Source: an uncultured Eubacteriales bacterium (GTDB lineage: Bacteria; Bacillota; Clostridia; Oscillospirales; Acutalibacteraceae). From it: DNA of 64,000 bases. This document shows, in pieces, positions 36,197 through 45,169 of the stretch. Made by a program: the position numbers and the translations under genes. Numbering within the stretch: the first letter of the stretch is position 1; every line of letters starts with the position of its first letter. Under the pieces are notes generated by a model. That model was not told the origin of the DNA, did not search any database, and saw only the letters and a program-made list of their open reading frames with translations. The DNA is taken from NCBI GenBank assembly GCA_910577755.1, contig CAJTNL010000010.1, forward strand, positions 1 to 64,000, read 5' to 3'.

Positions 36197-36206
36197 AGGT
36201 GATATT

Positions 36207-38765
36207 GTGGATCAAAAGAAGTTTCAAGTAACCGGTATGACTTGTTCGTCATGTTCTTCTACAGTTGAAAGACATGTGAAAAAAATGGACGGCGTACAGG
36301 ATGTAACAGTTAATCTGTTATCTAATACTATGACGGTTTCTTATGATGAAACACAAGTGGATGATCAAAAAATTATAAATACTGTTGTAAAAGCCGGTTA
36401 TCAAGCAGCGTTGATTCAAAAAGAAAAGCAGAAAAGAGTAAGTGCATCAGCAGAAACAACTCCCATTGAGCAAGATATGAAAAATATGAAGATGCGGTTA
36501 ATTGTTTCTTTTGTTTGTCTAGTTCCACTGATGTATATTTCTATGGGACATATGTTTGGTGTGCCAATACCCAGTTTTTTTACGGGTAATGAAAATGCGT
36601 TGTCATTTTCCATGATGCAATTTTTGCTCACTTTACCAGTGGTTTATGTCAACCGTAAATATTTTCAGGTAGGTTTTAAAAATCTTGTTAAGATGCACCC
36701 TAACATGGACTCTTTAATTGCGCTTGGGTCTTCGGCCGCACTGGTTTATGGTGTATTTTCTATTTTTCAAATTGGTGTTGGTTTAGGGCATCAGAATATG
36801 GAAATGGTGCATCACTATACCATGGACTTATATTTTGAGTCTGCCGCTATGATTTTAGCGCTTATTACGCTAGGTAAGTTTTTGGAAACCAAATCTAAAG
36901 GAAAAACATCTGAAGCTATTACAAAGCTGTTGAATTTAGCGCCTAAAACAGCTACGGTCATACGCAGTGGAATAGAACAGGAGATTCCTGTTGAAGAGAT
37001 TGTGGTTGGCGATTGTATTGTTATTCGGCCTGGGCAAAGTATTCCGGTAGACGGCGTGATTATGGAAGGCAGTTCTTCTGTTGATCAGTCTGCGTTGACA
37101 GGTGAAAGTATTCCTGTAGAGAAACAGCCAGGCGATCAGGTAATTGCGGCCTCGGTTAACAAAACAGGTTCTTTTCAAATGCGGGCGCAGAAAGTTGGCG
37201 ATGATACCACTTTAGCGCAGATCATCAGTTTGGTTGAGGATGCGAGCGCTTCTAAAGCGCCGATTGCCAAACTTGCTGATAAAATTAGCGGTGTATTTGT
37301 ACCTATTGTTATCGGAATTGCCGTAATTGCAACTGTAGTATGGCTGGCTTTGGGATATTCCTTTGCCTTTGCGCTATCAATTGGTATTGCAGTGCTAGTG
37401 ATTTCTTGTCCCTGTGCCCTCGGATTAGCAACGCCGGTGGCTATTATGGTAGGTACAGGCAAAGGCGCTGAAAATGGTATTTTGATTAAATCGGCAGAAG
37501 CGCTGGAGGTTGCGCATAGCGTGAAAACCGTAGTGCTTGATAAAACAGGCACGATTACGGAGGGGAAACCTGCGGTAACCGATGTTATTACAGCCGACGG
37601 TATTAGCGAACAACAATTGTTGTCTGTGGCGGCATCTATTGAAAAACCATCAGAGCATCCTTTAGCTGAATCTATCGTAACGTATGCAGCAGAGAAAGGT
37701 ATTTCTTTGCTGACAGCGGAGCAATTTTCCGCAATTTCAGGCAGAGGTGTAAAAGCGTCTATCGATGGTACGGCTTACTATGCAGGTAACATTGCTTTTA
37801 TGGAGGAGCAGCAAATTTCTACTAAGGAATTTGCTGCTATGGGTGATACTTTTGCAGAGCAGGGAAAAACACCGCTTTTCTTTGCAAGTAATCAATGTAT
37901 AATAGGCGTTATTGCGGTGGCGGATATTGTAAAACCAACAAGTGCAGAAGCAATCACCCAACTAAAAAATATGCAAATTGATGTGGTAATGCTCACCGGT
38001 GATCATAAAAAAACTGCTGCTGCTATTCAAAATCAATTGGGCATTGACCGTGTGGTAGCTGAAGTTTTACCACAGGATAAAGAGAGGGAAATTCGTTTAT
38101 TGCAGGAAAGTGGACAAAAAGTGTGTATGGTAGGCGATGGCATCAATGACGCCCCCGCTTTGGCAAGGGCAGACGTGGGTATTGCTATTGGAGCAGGTAC
38201 TGATATAGCAATTGAATCTGCAGATATTGTACTGATGAAAAGCAGTTTATTAGATGTGGTAACAGCCATTCGCTTAAGCAAATCTGTGCTTCGTAACATT
38301 AAGGAAAATTTATTTTGGGCGTTTTTTTATAACACGATAGGCATACCGTTGGCAGCGGGTATATTTTTCCCCTTGCTTGGATGGAAGTTAAATCCAATGT
38401 TTGGCGCTGCCGCTATGAGTTTAAGTTCTGTATGTGTAGTATTAAATGCTCTTAGACTTAAATTTTTTAAACCACTTCCAACGAAACAGACGGTTGCAGC
38501 ACCTTCTGTTTTAGAAGAAAAAAACAATGAAATAATGGGTCAAGGAGGACCAACAAAGATGAAAAAAATAATGAAAATTGAAGGTATGAGCTGCGGTCAC
38601 TGTAAAGCGACTGTAGAAAAAACGCTGAATGGTTTTGAAGGCGTATATGCAACGGTAGATTTAGCGGAAAAATGCGCAGTGTTGGAAATAAGCGGTTCTA
38701 TAGATGAACAGGCAATGATGGATGCTGTGAATGAAGCTGGTTTTCAGGCAATCTCAATAGAATAG
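36207..38765 (+). CDS. copA: Copper-exporting P1B-type ATPase with metal-binding domains at both ends
   Basis: CopA pumps Cu(I) out of the cell. From GTG 36207 (GGAGGT site six bases upstream) the 852-residue protein has an N-terminal HMA domain (GMTCSSCSSTVE, Cys13 and Cys16), membrane segments, the transport motif SCPCALGLATP, the phosphorylation site DKTGTITEGK and the hinge GDGINDAPALA. After the last membrane segments and a linker rich in Lys and Glu comes a second HMA domain (GMSCGHCKATVE, Cys796 and Cys799). That C-terminal copy resembles the chaperone CopZ and has its own internal ribosome site. Confidence 0.95.
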   Translation: MDQKKFQVTGMTCSSCSSTVERHVKKMDGVQDVTVNLLSNTMTVSYDETQVDDQKIINTVVKAGYQAALIQKEKQKRVSASAETTPIEQDMKNMKMRLIVSFVCLVPLMYISMGHMFGVPIPSFFTGNENALSFSMMQFLLTLPVVYVNRKYFQVGFKNLVKMHPNMDSLIALGSSAALVYGVFSIFQIGVGLGHQNMEMVHHYTMDLYFESAAMILALITLGKFLETKSKGKTSEAITKLLNLAPKTATVIRSGIEQEIPVEEIVVGDCIVIRPGQSIPVDGVIMEGSSSVDQSALTGESIPVEKQPGDQVIAASVNKTGSFQMRAQKVGDDTTLAQIISLVEDASASKAPIAKLADKISGVFVPIVIGIAVIATVVWLALGYSFAFALSIGIAVLVISCPCALGLATPVAIMVGTGKGAENGILIKSAEALEVAHSVKTVVLDKTGTITEGKPAVTDVITADGISEQQLLSVAASIEKPSEHPLAESIVTYAAEKGISLLTAEQFSAISGRGVKASIDGTAYYAGNIAFMEEQQISTKEFAAMGDTFAEQGKTPLFFASNQCIIGVIAVADIVKPTSAEAITQLKNMQIDVVMLTGDHKKTAAAIQNQLGIDRVVAEVLPQDKEREIRLLQESGQKVCMVGDGINDAPALARADVGIAIGAGTDIAIESADIVLMKSSLLDVVTAIRLSKSVLRNIKENLFWAFFYNTIGIPLAAGIFFPLLGWKLNPMFGAAAMSLSSVCVVLNALRLKFFKPLPTKQTVAAPSVLEEKNNEIMGQGGPTKMKKIMKIEGMSCGHCKATVEKTLNGFEGVYATVDLAEKCAVLEISGSIDEQAMMDAVNEAGFQAISIE
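38559..38765 (+). CDS. Possible internally started CopZ-like copper chaperone
   Basis: Within copA, in the same frame, AAGGAGG (38542-38548) is followed ten bases later by ATG 38559. The 68-residue product would be a complete HMA domain, MKKIMKIEGMSCGHCK at its start, the size of a free CopZ chaperone that hands copper to CopA. A dedicated ribosome site in the middle of a gene is unlikely by chance exactly at a domain border. Alternatively it is a relic of a former separate copZ gene fused to copA. Production of the short form is inferred. Confidence 0.45.
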   Translation: MKKIMKIEGMSCGHCKATVEKTLNGFEGVYATVDLAEKCAVLEISGSIDEQAMMDAVNEAGFQAISIE

Positions 38766-38776
38766 GCGGTTGAGAG

Positions 38777-39040
38777 ATGAAAGCGGATCAGGAAAAGGTT
38801 ATTCGTCTGCTAAAAACAGCCAGAGGACAATTAGACGGTTTATTAAGAATGGTAGAAGACGACCGTTATTGTATGGATATTTCAAATCAGTTACTGGCAA
38901 CGCAGGCCATTTTAAAAAAAGTTAATAAAGAAGTGGTGCAGGCACACTTAGGCGACTGTGTGCGGGAAGCTTTTCAAAGAGGGAACGAAGAAGAAAAAAT
39001 TGTTGAAATTATGGAGCTTTTGGATAAAATGGCAAAATAA
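38777..39040 (+). CDS. csoR: CsoR family copper-sensing repressor
   Basis: An all-helical 87-residue repressor of the CsoR/RcnR family. The Cu(I) ligands Cys32, His57 and Cys61 are present in YCMDI and QAHLGDCV, the pattern of true copper sensors. It would release the palindrome upstream of copA when copper binds. It follows copA by 11 bp and is thus autoregulated. A terminator follows at once. Confidence 0.92.
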   Translation: MKADQEKVIRLLKTARGQLDGLLRMVEDDRYCMDISNQLLATQAILKKVNKEVVQAHLGDCVREAFQRGNEEEKIVEIMELLDKMAK

Positions 39041-39078
39041 AAAAATCAGGTATTTCTTAATCAGAATACCTGATTTTT
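39041..39078 (+). terminator. Terminator of the copper operon
   Basis: AAAAATCAGGTATT pairs exactly with AATACCTGATTTTT over a ten-base loop. Confidence 0.85.
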
Positions 39079-39217
39079 CTGTTAATAGGATAAAGGTATA
39101 CGCAGTTGTTGCAAATAGACTATACAAATGATTTTTTTAGAGATTCGGCTTGACTTTTTATTGAGAATACTTTATGATTTACCTCGAAAATATGAATAGA
39201 TAGAGAGGAGAATAGGT

Positions 39218-40069
39218 ATGGAATTAAAAAGAATTGCGGCTATTCATGATCTTTCTGGATTTGGAAAATGTTCGTTGACAGTTGCGCTTCCAATTCTTTC
39301 GTCTGCCGGCATTGAGACTAGTGTAATTCCCACGGCAGTCTTGTCAACCCATACAGGCGGATTTACAGGTTTTACATACAAAGATTTAACAGAAGATATC
39401 ATGGCAATTGCAGATCATTGGAATACATTGGAGATTGTGTTTGATGGTATTTACACCGGATTTTTAGGTTCGTTTGAGCAAGTGCATTTGATTGAAAATG
39501 TGATTGAAAAGCTAAAAATGAATAAAACTTTGGTAGTGATTGATCCTGTTATGGCCGATAATGGAGAACTTTACGCCATTTTTTCAAAAGAGTTTCCGAA
39601 GGAAATGAAAAGGCTGTGTCAAAAAGCAGATTTATTGATTCCAAATTTAACGGAAGCCTCTTTGTTGGTAGATGAACCGTTTATGCAGGAGGGTACCTAT
39701 AAACCAGAGGACATTGAGCGTTTATTGCAGCGTTTGGCTACGCTATGTCAGGGTAATGTTGTGCTGACTGGGGTTTCCTTTGAGACAGGTAGAATTGGAG
39801 CTGCTATTTATGATAAAAGGAGCGCAGAAACCCAATATGCCTTTACACAGAAGATTGACGGTTATTATCATGGTACTGGAGATGTATTTGCAAGTACGGT
39901 GACCGCTGGTATATTCAACGGGTTTACATTACTGCGGGCAACTCAAATTGCTGTAGATTTTACGGCTGCGGCTATCGCACGGTCAAAAACTGCTGGTACA
40001 GATGTTCGTTTTGGTGTGAATTTTGAGCAAGAAATTCCTTCTTTGCTCAAAGCACTTAAATTAGTATAA
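39218..40069 (+). CDS. pdxY: Pyridoxamine/pyridoxal kinase
   Basis: A ribokinase-fold kinase of 283 residues that phosphorylates vitamin B6 vitamers in the salvage of pyridoxal phosphate. AIHDLSGFGKCSLTVALPIL at the N-terminus, STHTGGF, VIDPVMADNGELY and the ATP/catalytic motif YYHGTGDVFAS are typical of PdxK/PdxY. It is a single gene with AGGAG before ATG 39218. It would supply cofactor for enzymes such as IlvA encoded nearby. Confidence 0.9.
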   Translation: MELKRIAAIHDLSGFGKCSLTVALPILSSAGIETSVIPTAVLSTHTGGFTGFTYKDLTEDIMAIADHWNTLEIVFDGIYTGFLGSFEQVHLIENVIEKLKMNKTLVVIDPVMADNGELYAIFSKEFPKEMKRLCQKADLLIPNLTEASLLVDEPFMQEGTYKPEDIERLLQRLATLCQGNVVLTGVSFETGRIGAAIYDKRSAETQYAFTQKIDGYYHGTGDVFASTVTAGIFNGFTLLRATQIAVDFTAAAIARSKTAGTDVRFGVNFEQEIPSLLKALKLV

Positions 40070-40182
40070 ATTTTACTATTTTTGCGTAATTTTTTTTCAT
40101 CTGTTCTAAAAAATTTCATATTCTTCTGCTTGAGTTTTATTATAATAGTATTATATTAAATAAAATGAGGGTAAAGTTTATT

Positions 40183-40575
40183 ATGATGAATCGAATCGCA
40201 AAATTTATGTATGGCAGGTATGGTACGGATCAGCTCAATATTGCAATTATTCTTTTATCATTACTTATATCTATTATACTCCGGTTTACACCAGTTTGGT
40301 ATTTGGGGTATCTTAGTTATATTTTGTTAGGTGTTGCTATTTGGAGGATGTTTTCAAGGCATATTGAGGCAAGAAGGAAAGAAAATGCAGTGTTTTTAAA
40401 ATTTATTCGTCCTGTTAAGGGTAGAATGCAATATGCAAATAGAAACTTAAGGGATAAAACTCATAAGTATTATAAATGTCCGAAGTGCAAAGCTGTTTTG
40501 CGTGTTCCCAAAGGACGCGGTAAAATTCAAATTACCTGTACAAGGTGCAAATATGAGTTTATTAAGAAAACTTAA
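40183..40575 (+). CDS. Small membrane protein with C-terminal zinc ribbon
   Basis: The product of about 130 residues has two hydrophobic segments (IAIILLSLLISIILRF and YLGYLSYILLGVAIW) and then a basic cytoplasmic tail. The tail ends in a zinc-ribbon with CPKC and CTRC about 30 residues apart, including the CP-C-x-RVPKGRGKIQITC pattern of MJ0042-like ribbons. The function is unknown. It is likely monocistronic with its own terminator. ATG 40183 is preferred because GAGGGT precedes it. Confidence 0.7.
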   Translation: MMNRIAKFMYGRYGTDQLNIAIILLSLLISIILRFTPVWYLGYLSYILLGVAIWRMFSRHIEARRKENAVFLKFIRPVKGRMQYANRNLRDKTHKYYKCPKCKAVLRVPKGRGKIQITCTRCKYEFIKKT

Positions 40576-40647
40576 ACCGAGTAGAAGCGATAAATGCGGG
40601 TTTAAAGTTTAACGACAATTTAATATATTATTTGTTACAGAAGATAG

Positions 40648-40682
40648 GCAAACCGTTTTTTTAAGTGAAAGGTTTGCTTTTT
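40648..40682 (+). terminator. Terminator of the zinc-ribbon gene
   Basis: GCAAACC and GGTTTGC form the stem, followed by TTTTT. Confidence 0.7.
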
Positions 40683-40808
40683 GTATTGTGTAAAAGTCTG
40701 AAATTGGTACAGCACGTATTGGAAAATATAACGTTCTTATTTACAATTAATTGTCACATAACATATAATAAGTACATGGAATCGTAAAAAAGGAGAATCG
40801 ATGTACAA

Positions 40809-41822
40809 ATGCTAAAAGGGAAAAAATTATTGATTACCGGTGGTACAGGTTCTTTCGGCAATGCTGTTCTAAATCGTTTTTTAAACACGGATATAGAAGA
40901 AATTCGTGTTTTTTCCAGAGATGAAAAAAAGCAGGATGATATGCGCCGTATTTACCAAAATAATAAAATACAATATTACATAGGAGATGTGCGGGATTTA
41001 AATAGTATCAGGCAGGCCATGTATGATGTAGATTATGTGTTTCATGCTGCGGCATTGAAACAAGTGCCAAACTGTGAATTTTTTCCGTTGGAAGCAGTAA
41101 AAACTAATGTAATAGGCACCGATCACGTATTAACTGCCGCAATAGATGCAGGTGTAAAAAAAGTGATTTGCCTGTCTACCGATAAAGCGGCTTATCCGGT
41201 AAATGCCATGGGAGCGTCTAAAGCGCTGATGGAAAAAGTATTTGTAGCTAGAGCGCGAACAGTTTCTCCTGAGCGTACATTGATTTGTGGTACTCGTTAT
41301 GGAAATGTGATAGGCTCCAGAGGCTCAGTGATTCCATTATTTATAGAGCAAATAAAAACCGGAAAAGCCTTGACCGTAACCAATGAGCGGATGACCCGTT
41401 TTATGATGAGTTTGGAGGAGGCGGTAGATTTGGTGCTTTTTGCTTTTGCACATGCACAATCTGGTGATATTATCGTGCAAAAAGCTCCGGCATGTACCAT
41501 TGGAATTTTAGTAAGGGCATTACAGGAACTGTTTGGTACGGAACAAAAGGTGGATATCATTGGTGTGCGTCATGGTGAAAAATTATACGAAACTTTGCTA
41601 ACAAAAGAAGAATGTGTCCGTGCGATTGATATGGGGCATTTTTACCGTGTACCTATGGATAAGCGTAAGTTAAATTACAGTCGATACCAAATGGAGGAAA
41701 GAGGAGAAGGGACAGCTGTAATTGAGGAATTTAACTCTAATAATACTATACAGTTGAGTGTTGATCAAGTAAAAGAACGCTTGTTAAAACTGCCGATTAT
41801 ATTGAAAGAGCTAAAGTGTTGA
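40809..41822 (+). CDS. CapE/FnlA-like UDP-N-acetylglucosamine 4,6-dehydratase or epimerase
   Basis: An extended short-chain dehydrogenase of 337 residues. NAD binding is seen in LLITGGTGSFGNAVL, substrate-pocket residues in HAAALKQVPNCEFFP, and catalysis in LSTDKAAYPVNAMGASKALME. The last has Met in place of the usual Tyr of Y-x3-K, which is normal for this subfamily. Such enzymes start synthesis of rare sugars for capsule, glycan or flagellin modification. Unusually, the customary partner genes (capF, wecB) do not follow. Start is ATG 40809 or the nearby ATG 40801 region. Confidence 0.82.
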   Translation: MLKGKKLLITGGTGSFGNAVLNRFLNTDIEEIRVFSRDEKKQDDMRRIYQNNKIQYYIGDVRDLNSIRQAMYDVDYVFHAAALKQVPNCEFFPLEAVKTNVIGTDHVLTAAIDAGVKKVICLSTDKAAYPVNAMGASKALMEKVFVARARTVSPERTLICGTRYGNVIGSRGSVIPLFIEQIKTGKALTVTNERMTRFMMSLEEAVDLVLFAFAHAQSGDIIVQKAPACTIGILVRALQELFGTEQKVDIIGVRHGEKLYETLLTKEECVRAIDMGHFYRVPMDKRKLNYSRYQMEERGEGTAVIEEFNSNNTIQLSVDQVKERLLKLPIILKELKC

Positions 41823-42095
41823 GTGTAAAGGTGGAACAATTGTTAGTTTGAGATTTTATAATAAGTTTATTTTTACCAATTATAAATAGGCGTTATATTG
41901 TACGAGTTTTAAAAGATTAAAAGTGCCTTTATGATATCTGTCAGGCATAATGAGAAACATAAAAGTGATATATGAGAGAATTGTTTTTGTTACAGTTATA
42001 GGACAGATATTAAACTATGTATAATATTTTTAGGGGTCAATATCATAATTTGATTTATACAAATACTATATACACTCCAATTCGTAAGTCTGGTT

Positions 42096-42145
42096 ATGAA
42101 AAGATGCCGCATAAAATATTAATATTTTATGCGGCATCTTTTCAT
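42096..42145. terminator. Perfect 50-nt palindrome between convergent genes
   Basis: The 25-nt half from 42096 (ATGAAAAGATGCCGCATAAA and onward) is followed with no loop by its exact reverse complement. It lies between the convergent capE-like and cobO genes, has T-runs on both sides and should stop transcription from both directions. The rest of 41823-42223 shows nothing else. Confidence 0.8.
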
Positions 42146-42223
42146 TGTATTTATAAACAATAAAATAGTTTTTATTGAATTGCTTTCATTGTGCCATGCT
42201 GTTAAATATCAGATTTGTACGTA

Positions 42224-42748
42224 TTACCATTCTACACCGAGGCGTGCGGGAATCCCTCTGTCAAAAGGATGTTTGATTTTTTTCATTTCGGTAACGTAAT
42301 CAGCAGCTTGTATCATATATTCGTCAGGATCGCGACCGGTCAGTACTAATTCTAATTTTTCCGGTTTGTTAGCTATAAACTGTTTTAGCTTTTCCTTGTT
42401 AATTAGATTGTTATTATATACTGCCATAATTTCATCTAAAATTAATAAATCACAATGACCGTTTGCGGCATGATGAATTGCTTGCTCAAGCTGGCGGTTT
42501 TGGTAAACGGTGATTTCTCGCTTTTGTTCCTCGGTCATGTGAAAAATAAAAGGTGTTCCTTCTTTACTGCGAAGAATCGTTACGTTAGGCTGTTGCAGCA
42601 GTACTTTTAGTTCACCAGTAGGACCGCCTTTGATAAATTGTATAATAAAAACTCGTTTTCCATTGCCGATGGCGCGTATTGCCAATCCCATGGCAGCTGT
42701 GGTTTTTCCTTTTCCCTCTCCACAATAAATATGTATTAAGCCTTTCAT
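42224..42748 (-). CDS. cobO: Cob(I)yrinic acid a,c-diamide adenosyltransferase
   Basis: This 174-residue CobA/BtuR-family enzyme adds the adenosyl group to corrinoids. The P-loop GEGKGKTTAAMGLAIR is at the N-terminus, with FIIQFIKGG, LLILDEIMAV and VLTGRDPDEYMI further on. No other corrin-synthesis genes are in the window, so it may serve salvage of corrinoids used by enzymes such as MetH. Confidence 0.93.
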   Translation of the reverse strand: MKGLIHIYCGEGKGKTTAAMGLAIRAIGNGKRVFIIQFIKGGPTGELKVLLQQPNVTILRSKEGTPFIFHMTEEQKREITVYQNRQLEQAIHHAANGHCDLLILDEIMAVYNNNLINKEKLKQFIANKPEKLELVLTGRDPDEYMIQAADYVTEMKKIKHPFDRGIPARLGVEW

Positions 42749-42994
42749 CTGTTTCCTCCGATACTTATCAATGATTTTCGATAATTTAGTTTTTATTTAT
42801 CATATCATATTTTACAACAAAAGTATTAAATATTTTATCATTATTTATTGCTTTACTGAATGCATTTTCATTTACTTTGTTATTTATAATTATTTTGCCG
42901 TTCTATTTGATTTTTCGCTTATAAAGAAGTATAATAAAGTAAATTTGAACCGTATAGATGCGAAAAATAGGTACGGCGGCAGGGAGGAATCATT

Positions 42995-44014
42995 GTGCAG
43001 TTAAGTGTAAATCTACAGCAAAAAAGTTACGATATTATCATAGAGCGGGGGATTTTAAATCGTATTGCTACATATGCGAACCTTAACCGTAAAATATTGA
43101 TTATTAGTGACGCTGGTGTGCCAAAGCGATATGTAGATACAGTTATGGCACAATGTCCGCAGGGAGCGTACCATATTGTACAGCAAGGAGAGGGCGCAAA
43201 ATCTTTTCCGGTATATAAAGTGTTATGCCGTAAACTGCTGGAGCTTGGTTTTACCAGAACAGATTGCATTATTGCTTTAGGCGGCGGCGTTATCGGGGAT
43301 TTATGCGGTTTTGTGGCTGCTACCTATTTACGCGGCATAGAGTTTATTGGTATTCCTACTACAACTCTTTCTCAAATCGACAGCAGTATTGGAGGTAAGG
43401 TTGCCATCAATCTGGAAGATGTGAAAAATATCATTGGAGGATTTCATCATCCTTCTGTTGTGCTGATTGATCCAGATACATTACAAACTCTGCCAAAACG
43501 TCATTTTATGAACGGTTTAGTCGAGGCGGTCAAAGCAGGTTTAATTTATGACAGTTCAATTTTGGAGCTGTTTGAAACATTTGACCCAATAGAGCAGATA
43601 GAGGAAATTATTTATCGTTCTTTACTGGTAAAAAAAGCAGTAGTGGAGCAGGATGAAAAAGAACAGAATTTGCGTAAAATTTTAAACTTCGGTCATACAT
43701 TGGGGCATGGTATTGAAAGTGTATATGGACTTTCAGAGTTGCTGCACGGTGAATGTGTAGCCATTGGTATGATTCCTATGTTGGAGAATGCAGACTTAAA
43801 GGAGCGCGTTTTACGCATTTACGATAAATTACATTTAAAGAGTGATGTTGACTATAACGCAGACGAAGTATTTGCTGTAATGAAGAAAGATAAAAAGGCG
43901 CAGGGAGATACCATTACCGTTGTGAAAGTAAAAGAAGCAGGTATGGCAAGACTTGAAAACATCTCTATGGAAAGTCTGTATCAATTTTTAACGGAAATAA
44001 AACCACAATCCTAA
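42995..44014 (+). CDS. aroB: 3-dehydroquinate synthase
   Basis: AroB converts DAHP to 3-dehydroquinate, the second shikimate step, using NAD and a divalent metal. ALGGGVIGDLCGFVAATYLR, GIPTTTLSQIDSSIGGK and the metal ligands in NFGHTLGHGIE are visible in this 339-residue protein. The GTG start at 42995 follows GGGAGG. It opens a seven-gene aromatic cluster. Confidence 0.95.
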   Translation: MQLSVNLQQKSYDIIIERGILNRIATYANLNRKILIISDAGVPKRYVDTVMAQCPQGAYHIVQQGEGAKSFPVYKVLCRKLLELGFTRTDCIIALGGGVIGDLCGFVAATYLRGIEFIGIPTTTLSQIDSSIGGKVAINLEDVKNIIGGFHHPSVVLIDPDTLQTLPKRHFMNGLVEAVKAGLIYDSSILELFETFDPIEQIEEIIYRSLLVKKAVVEQDEKEQNLRKILNFGHTLGHGIESVYGLSELLHGECVAIGMIPMLENADLKERVLRIYDKLHLKSDVDYNADEVFAVMKKDKKAQGDTITVVKVKEAGMARLENISMESLYQFLTEIKPQS

Positions 44015-44036
44015 ATAGGAACGAGGTAAACTGTCA

Positions 44037-45137
44037 ATGAAAAGCACATTTGGAGAACATATTCAAATCAGTTTATTTGGAGAATCTCACGGTGCGGCGA
44101 TTGGTGTGAATATCAATGGTTTAGCATCTGGAATTCCGTTGGACTTGAATTTTATACAAGAGCAACTAAATAAACGCAAGCCACAAGGCAAAATTTCTAC
44201 TCAGCGTAGAGAAGCGGACGAATTTGAAATAGTAAGCGGTTTTTTTAACGGCTATACAACGGGCACGCCGTTATGTATTTTGATCCGTAATCAGAGCCAG
44301 CATAGCAAAGATTATGAAGCGACGAAATATTTAATGCGTCCGTCTCACGCTGATTTTACAGCTTTTGAAAAATATAAAGGTTTTCATGATTATCGTGGCG
44401 GCGGACATTTTTCCGGGAGAATTACAACGCCGATTGTTGCGGCAGGCGCTATTTGTCTGCAAATTTTAAAGCAAAAAGGCATTGTTGTAACCACCCATAT
44501 TGCGTCCTGTAAAGGTGTAAAGGATGTACCGTTTGGTAACACAGAGACAGAATTATTAGAGCAAGCTGAAATAATTAATAGCAGTTATTTTCCGGTTATC
44601 AGCGACACGGCAGGCCGGAAAATGGTTCAGGTGATTGAACAGGCACATAGCAACGGAGACTCTGTAGGAGGTGTGTTGGAGACAGCTGTCATTCATATGC
44701 CGTCAGGCATCGGAGAGCCGTTTTTCGGCTCTGTTGAGAGTGTGTTAGCACAATTGTTGTTCAGTGTACCGGGTATAAAAGGTGTAGAATTTGGTCTAGG
44801 ATTTAATTTTGCCGATTGCTTTGGTAGTCAGGCTAATGATCCGTTTGTTATGAAAGATAAGGTACGCACGGTAACCAATCATAATGGTGGTATTAACGGA
44901 GGCATTAGCAACGGAATGCCTATTATCATAAAAACAGTGGTGAAACCAACACCATCTATTTATCAGGTACAGCAAACAGTTGATATTGAGAAACTGGAAA
45001 ATGCACAGTTACAAATTCATGGACGTCATGATCCTGCCATTATTCACCGTGCAAGAGTCGTAGTGGACAGCATGGTTGCTATCGGATTGGTAGATTTATT
45101 TGCAGATCGTTACGGTTATATATGGATGGAACCGTAA
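44037..45137 (+). CDS. aroC: Chorismate synthase
   Basis: This FMN-dependent enzyme of 366 residues makes chorismate from EPSP. GESHGAAIGVNINGLASG at the N-terminus, RPSHADFT with YRGGGHFSGR, and NGGINGGISNGMPI are family signatures. It follows aroB by 22 bp and its end overlaps the region ahead of aroEK. Length is normal. Confidence 0.96.
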   Translation: MKSTFGEHIQISLFGESHGAAIGVNINGLASGIPLDLNFIQEQLNKRKPQGKISTQRREADEFEIVSGFFNGYTTGTPLCILIRNQSQHSKDYEATKYLMRPSHADFTAFEKYKGFHDYRGGGHFSGRITTPIVAAGAICLQILKQKGIVVTTHIASCKGVKDVPFGNTETELLEQAEIINSSYFPVISDTAGRKMVQVIEQAHSNGDSVGGVLETAVIHMPSGIGEPFFGSVESVLAQLLFSVPGIKGVEFGLGFNFADCFGSQANDPFVMKDKVRTVTNHNGGINGGISNGMPIIIKTVVKPTPSIYQVQQTVDIEKLENAQLQIHGRHDPAIIHRARVVVDSMVAIGLVDLFADRYGYIWMEP

Positions 45138-45169
45138 TACTTACCAAAAGAAAGGAATGGTTTGAATAT

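Noticed and set aside
42771..43004. 77-codon open frame before aroB
   Set aside because: AT-rich chance frame covering the promoter region of the aro cluster and overlapping the aroB start.
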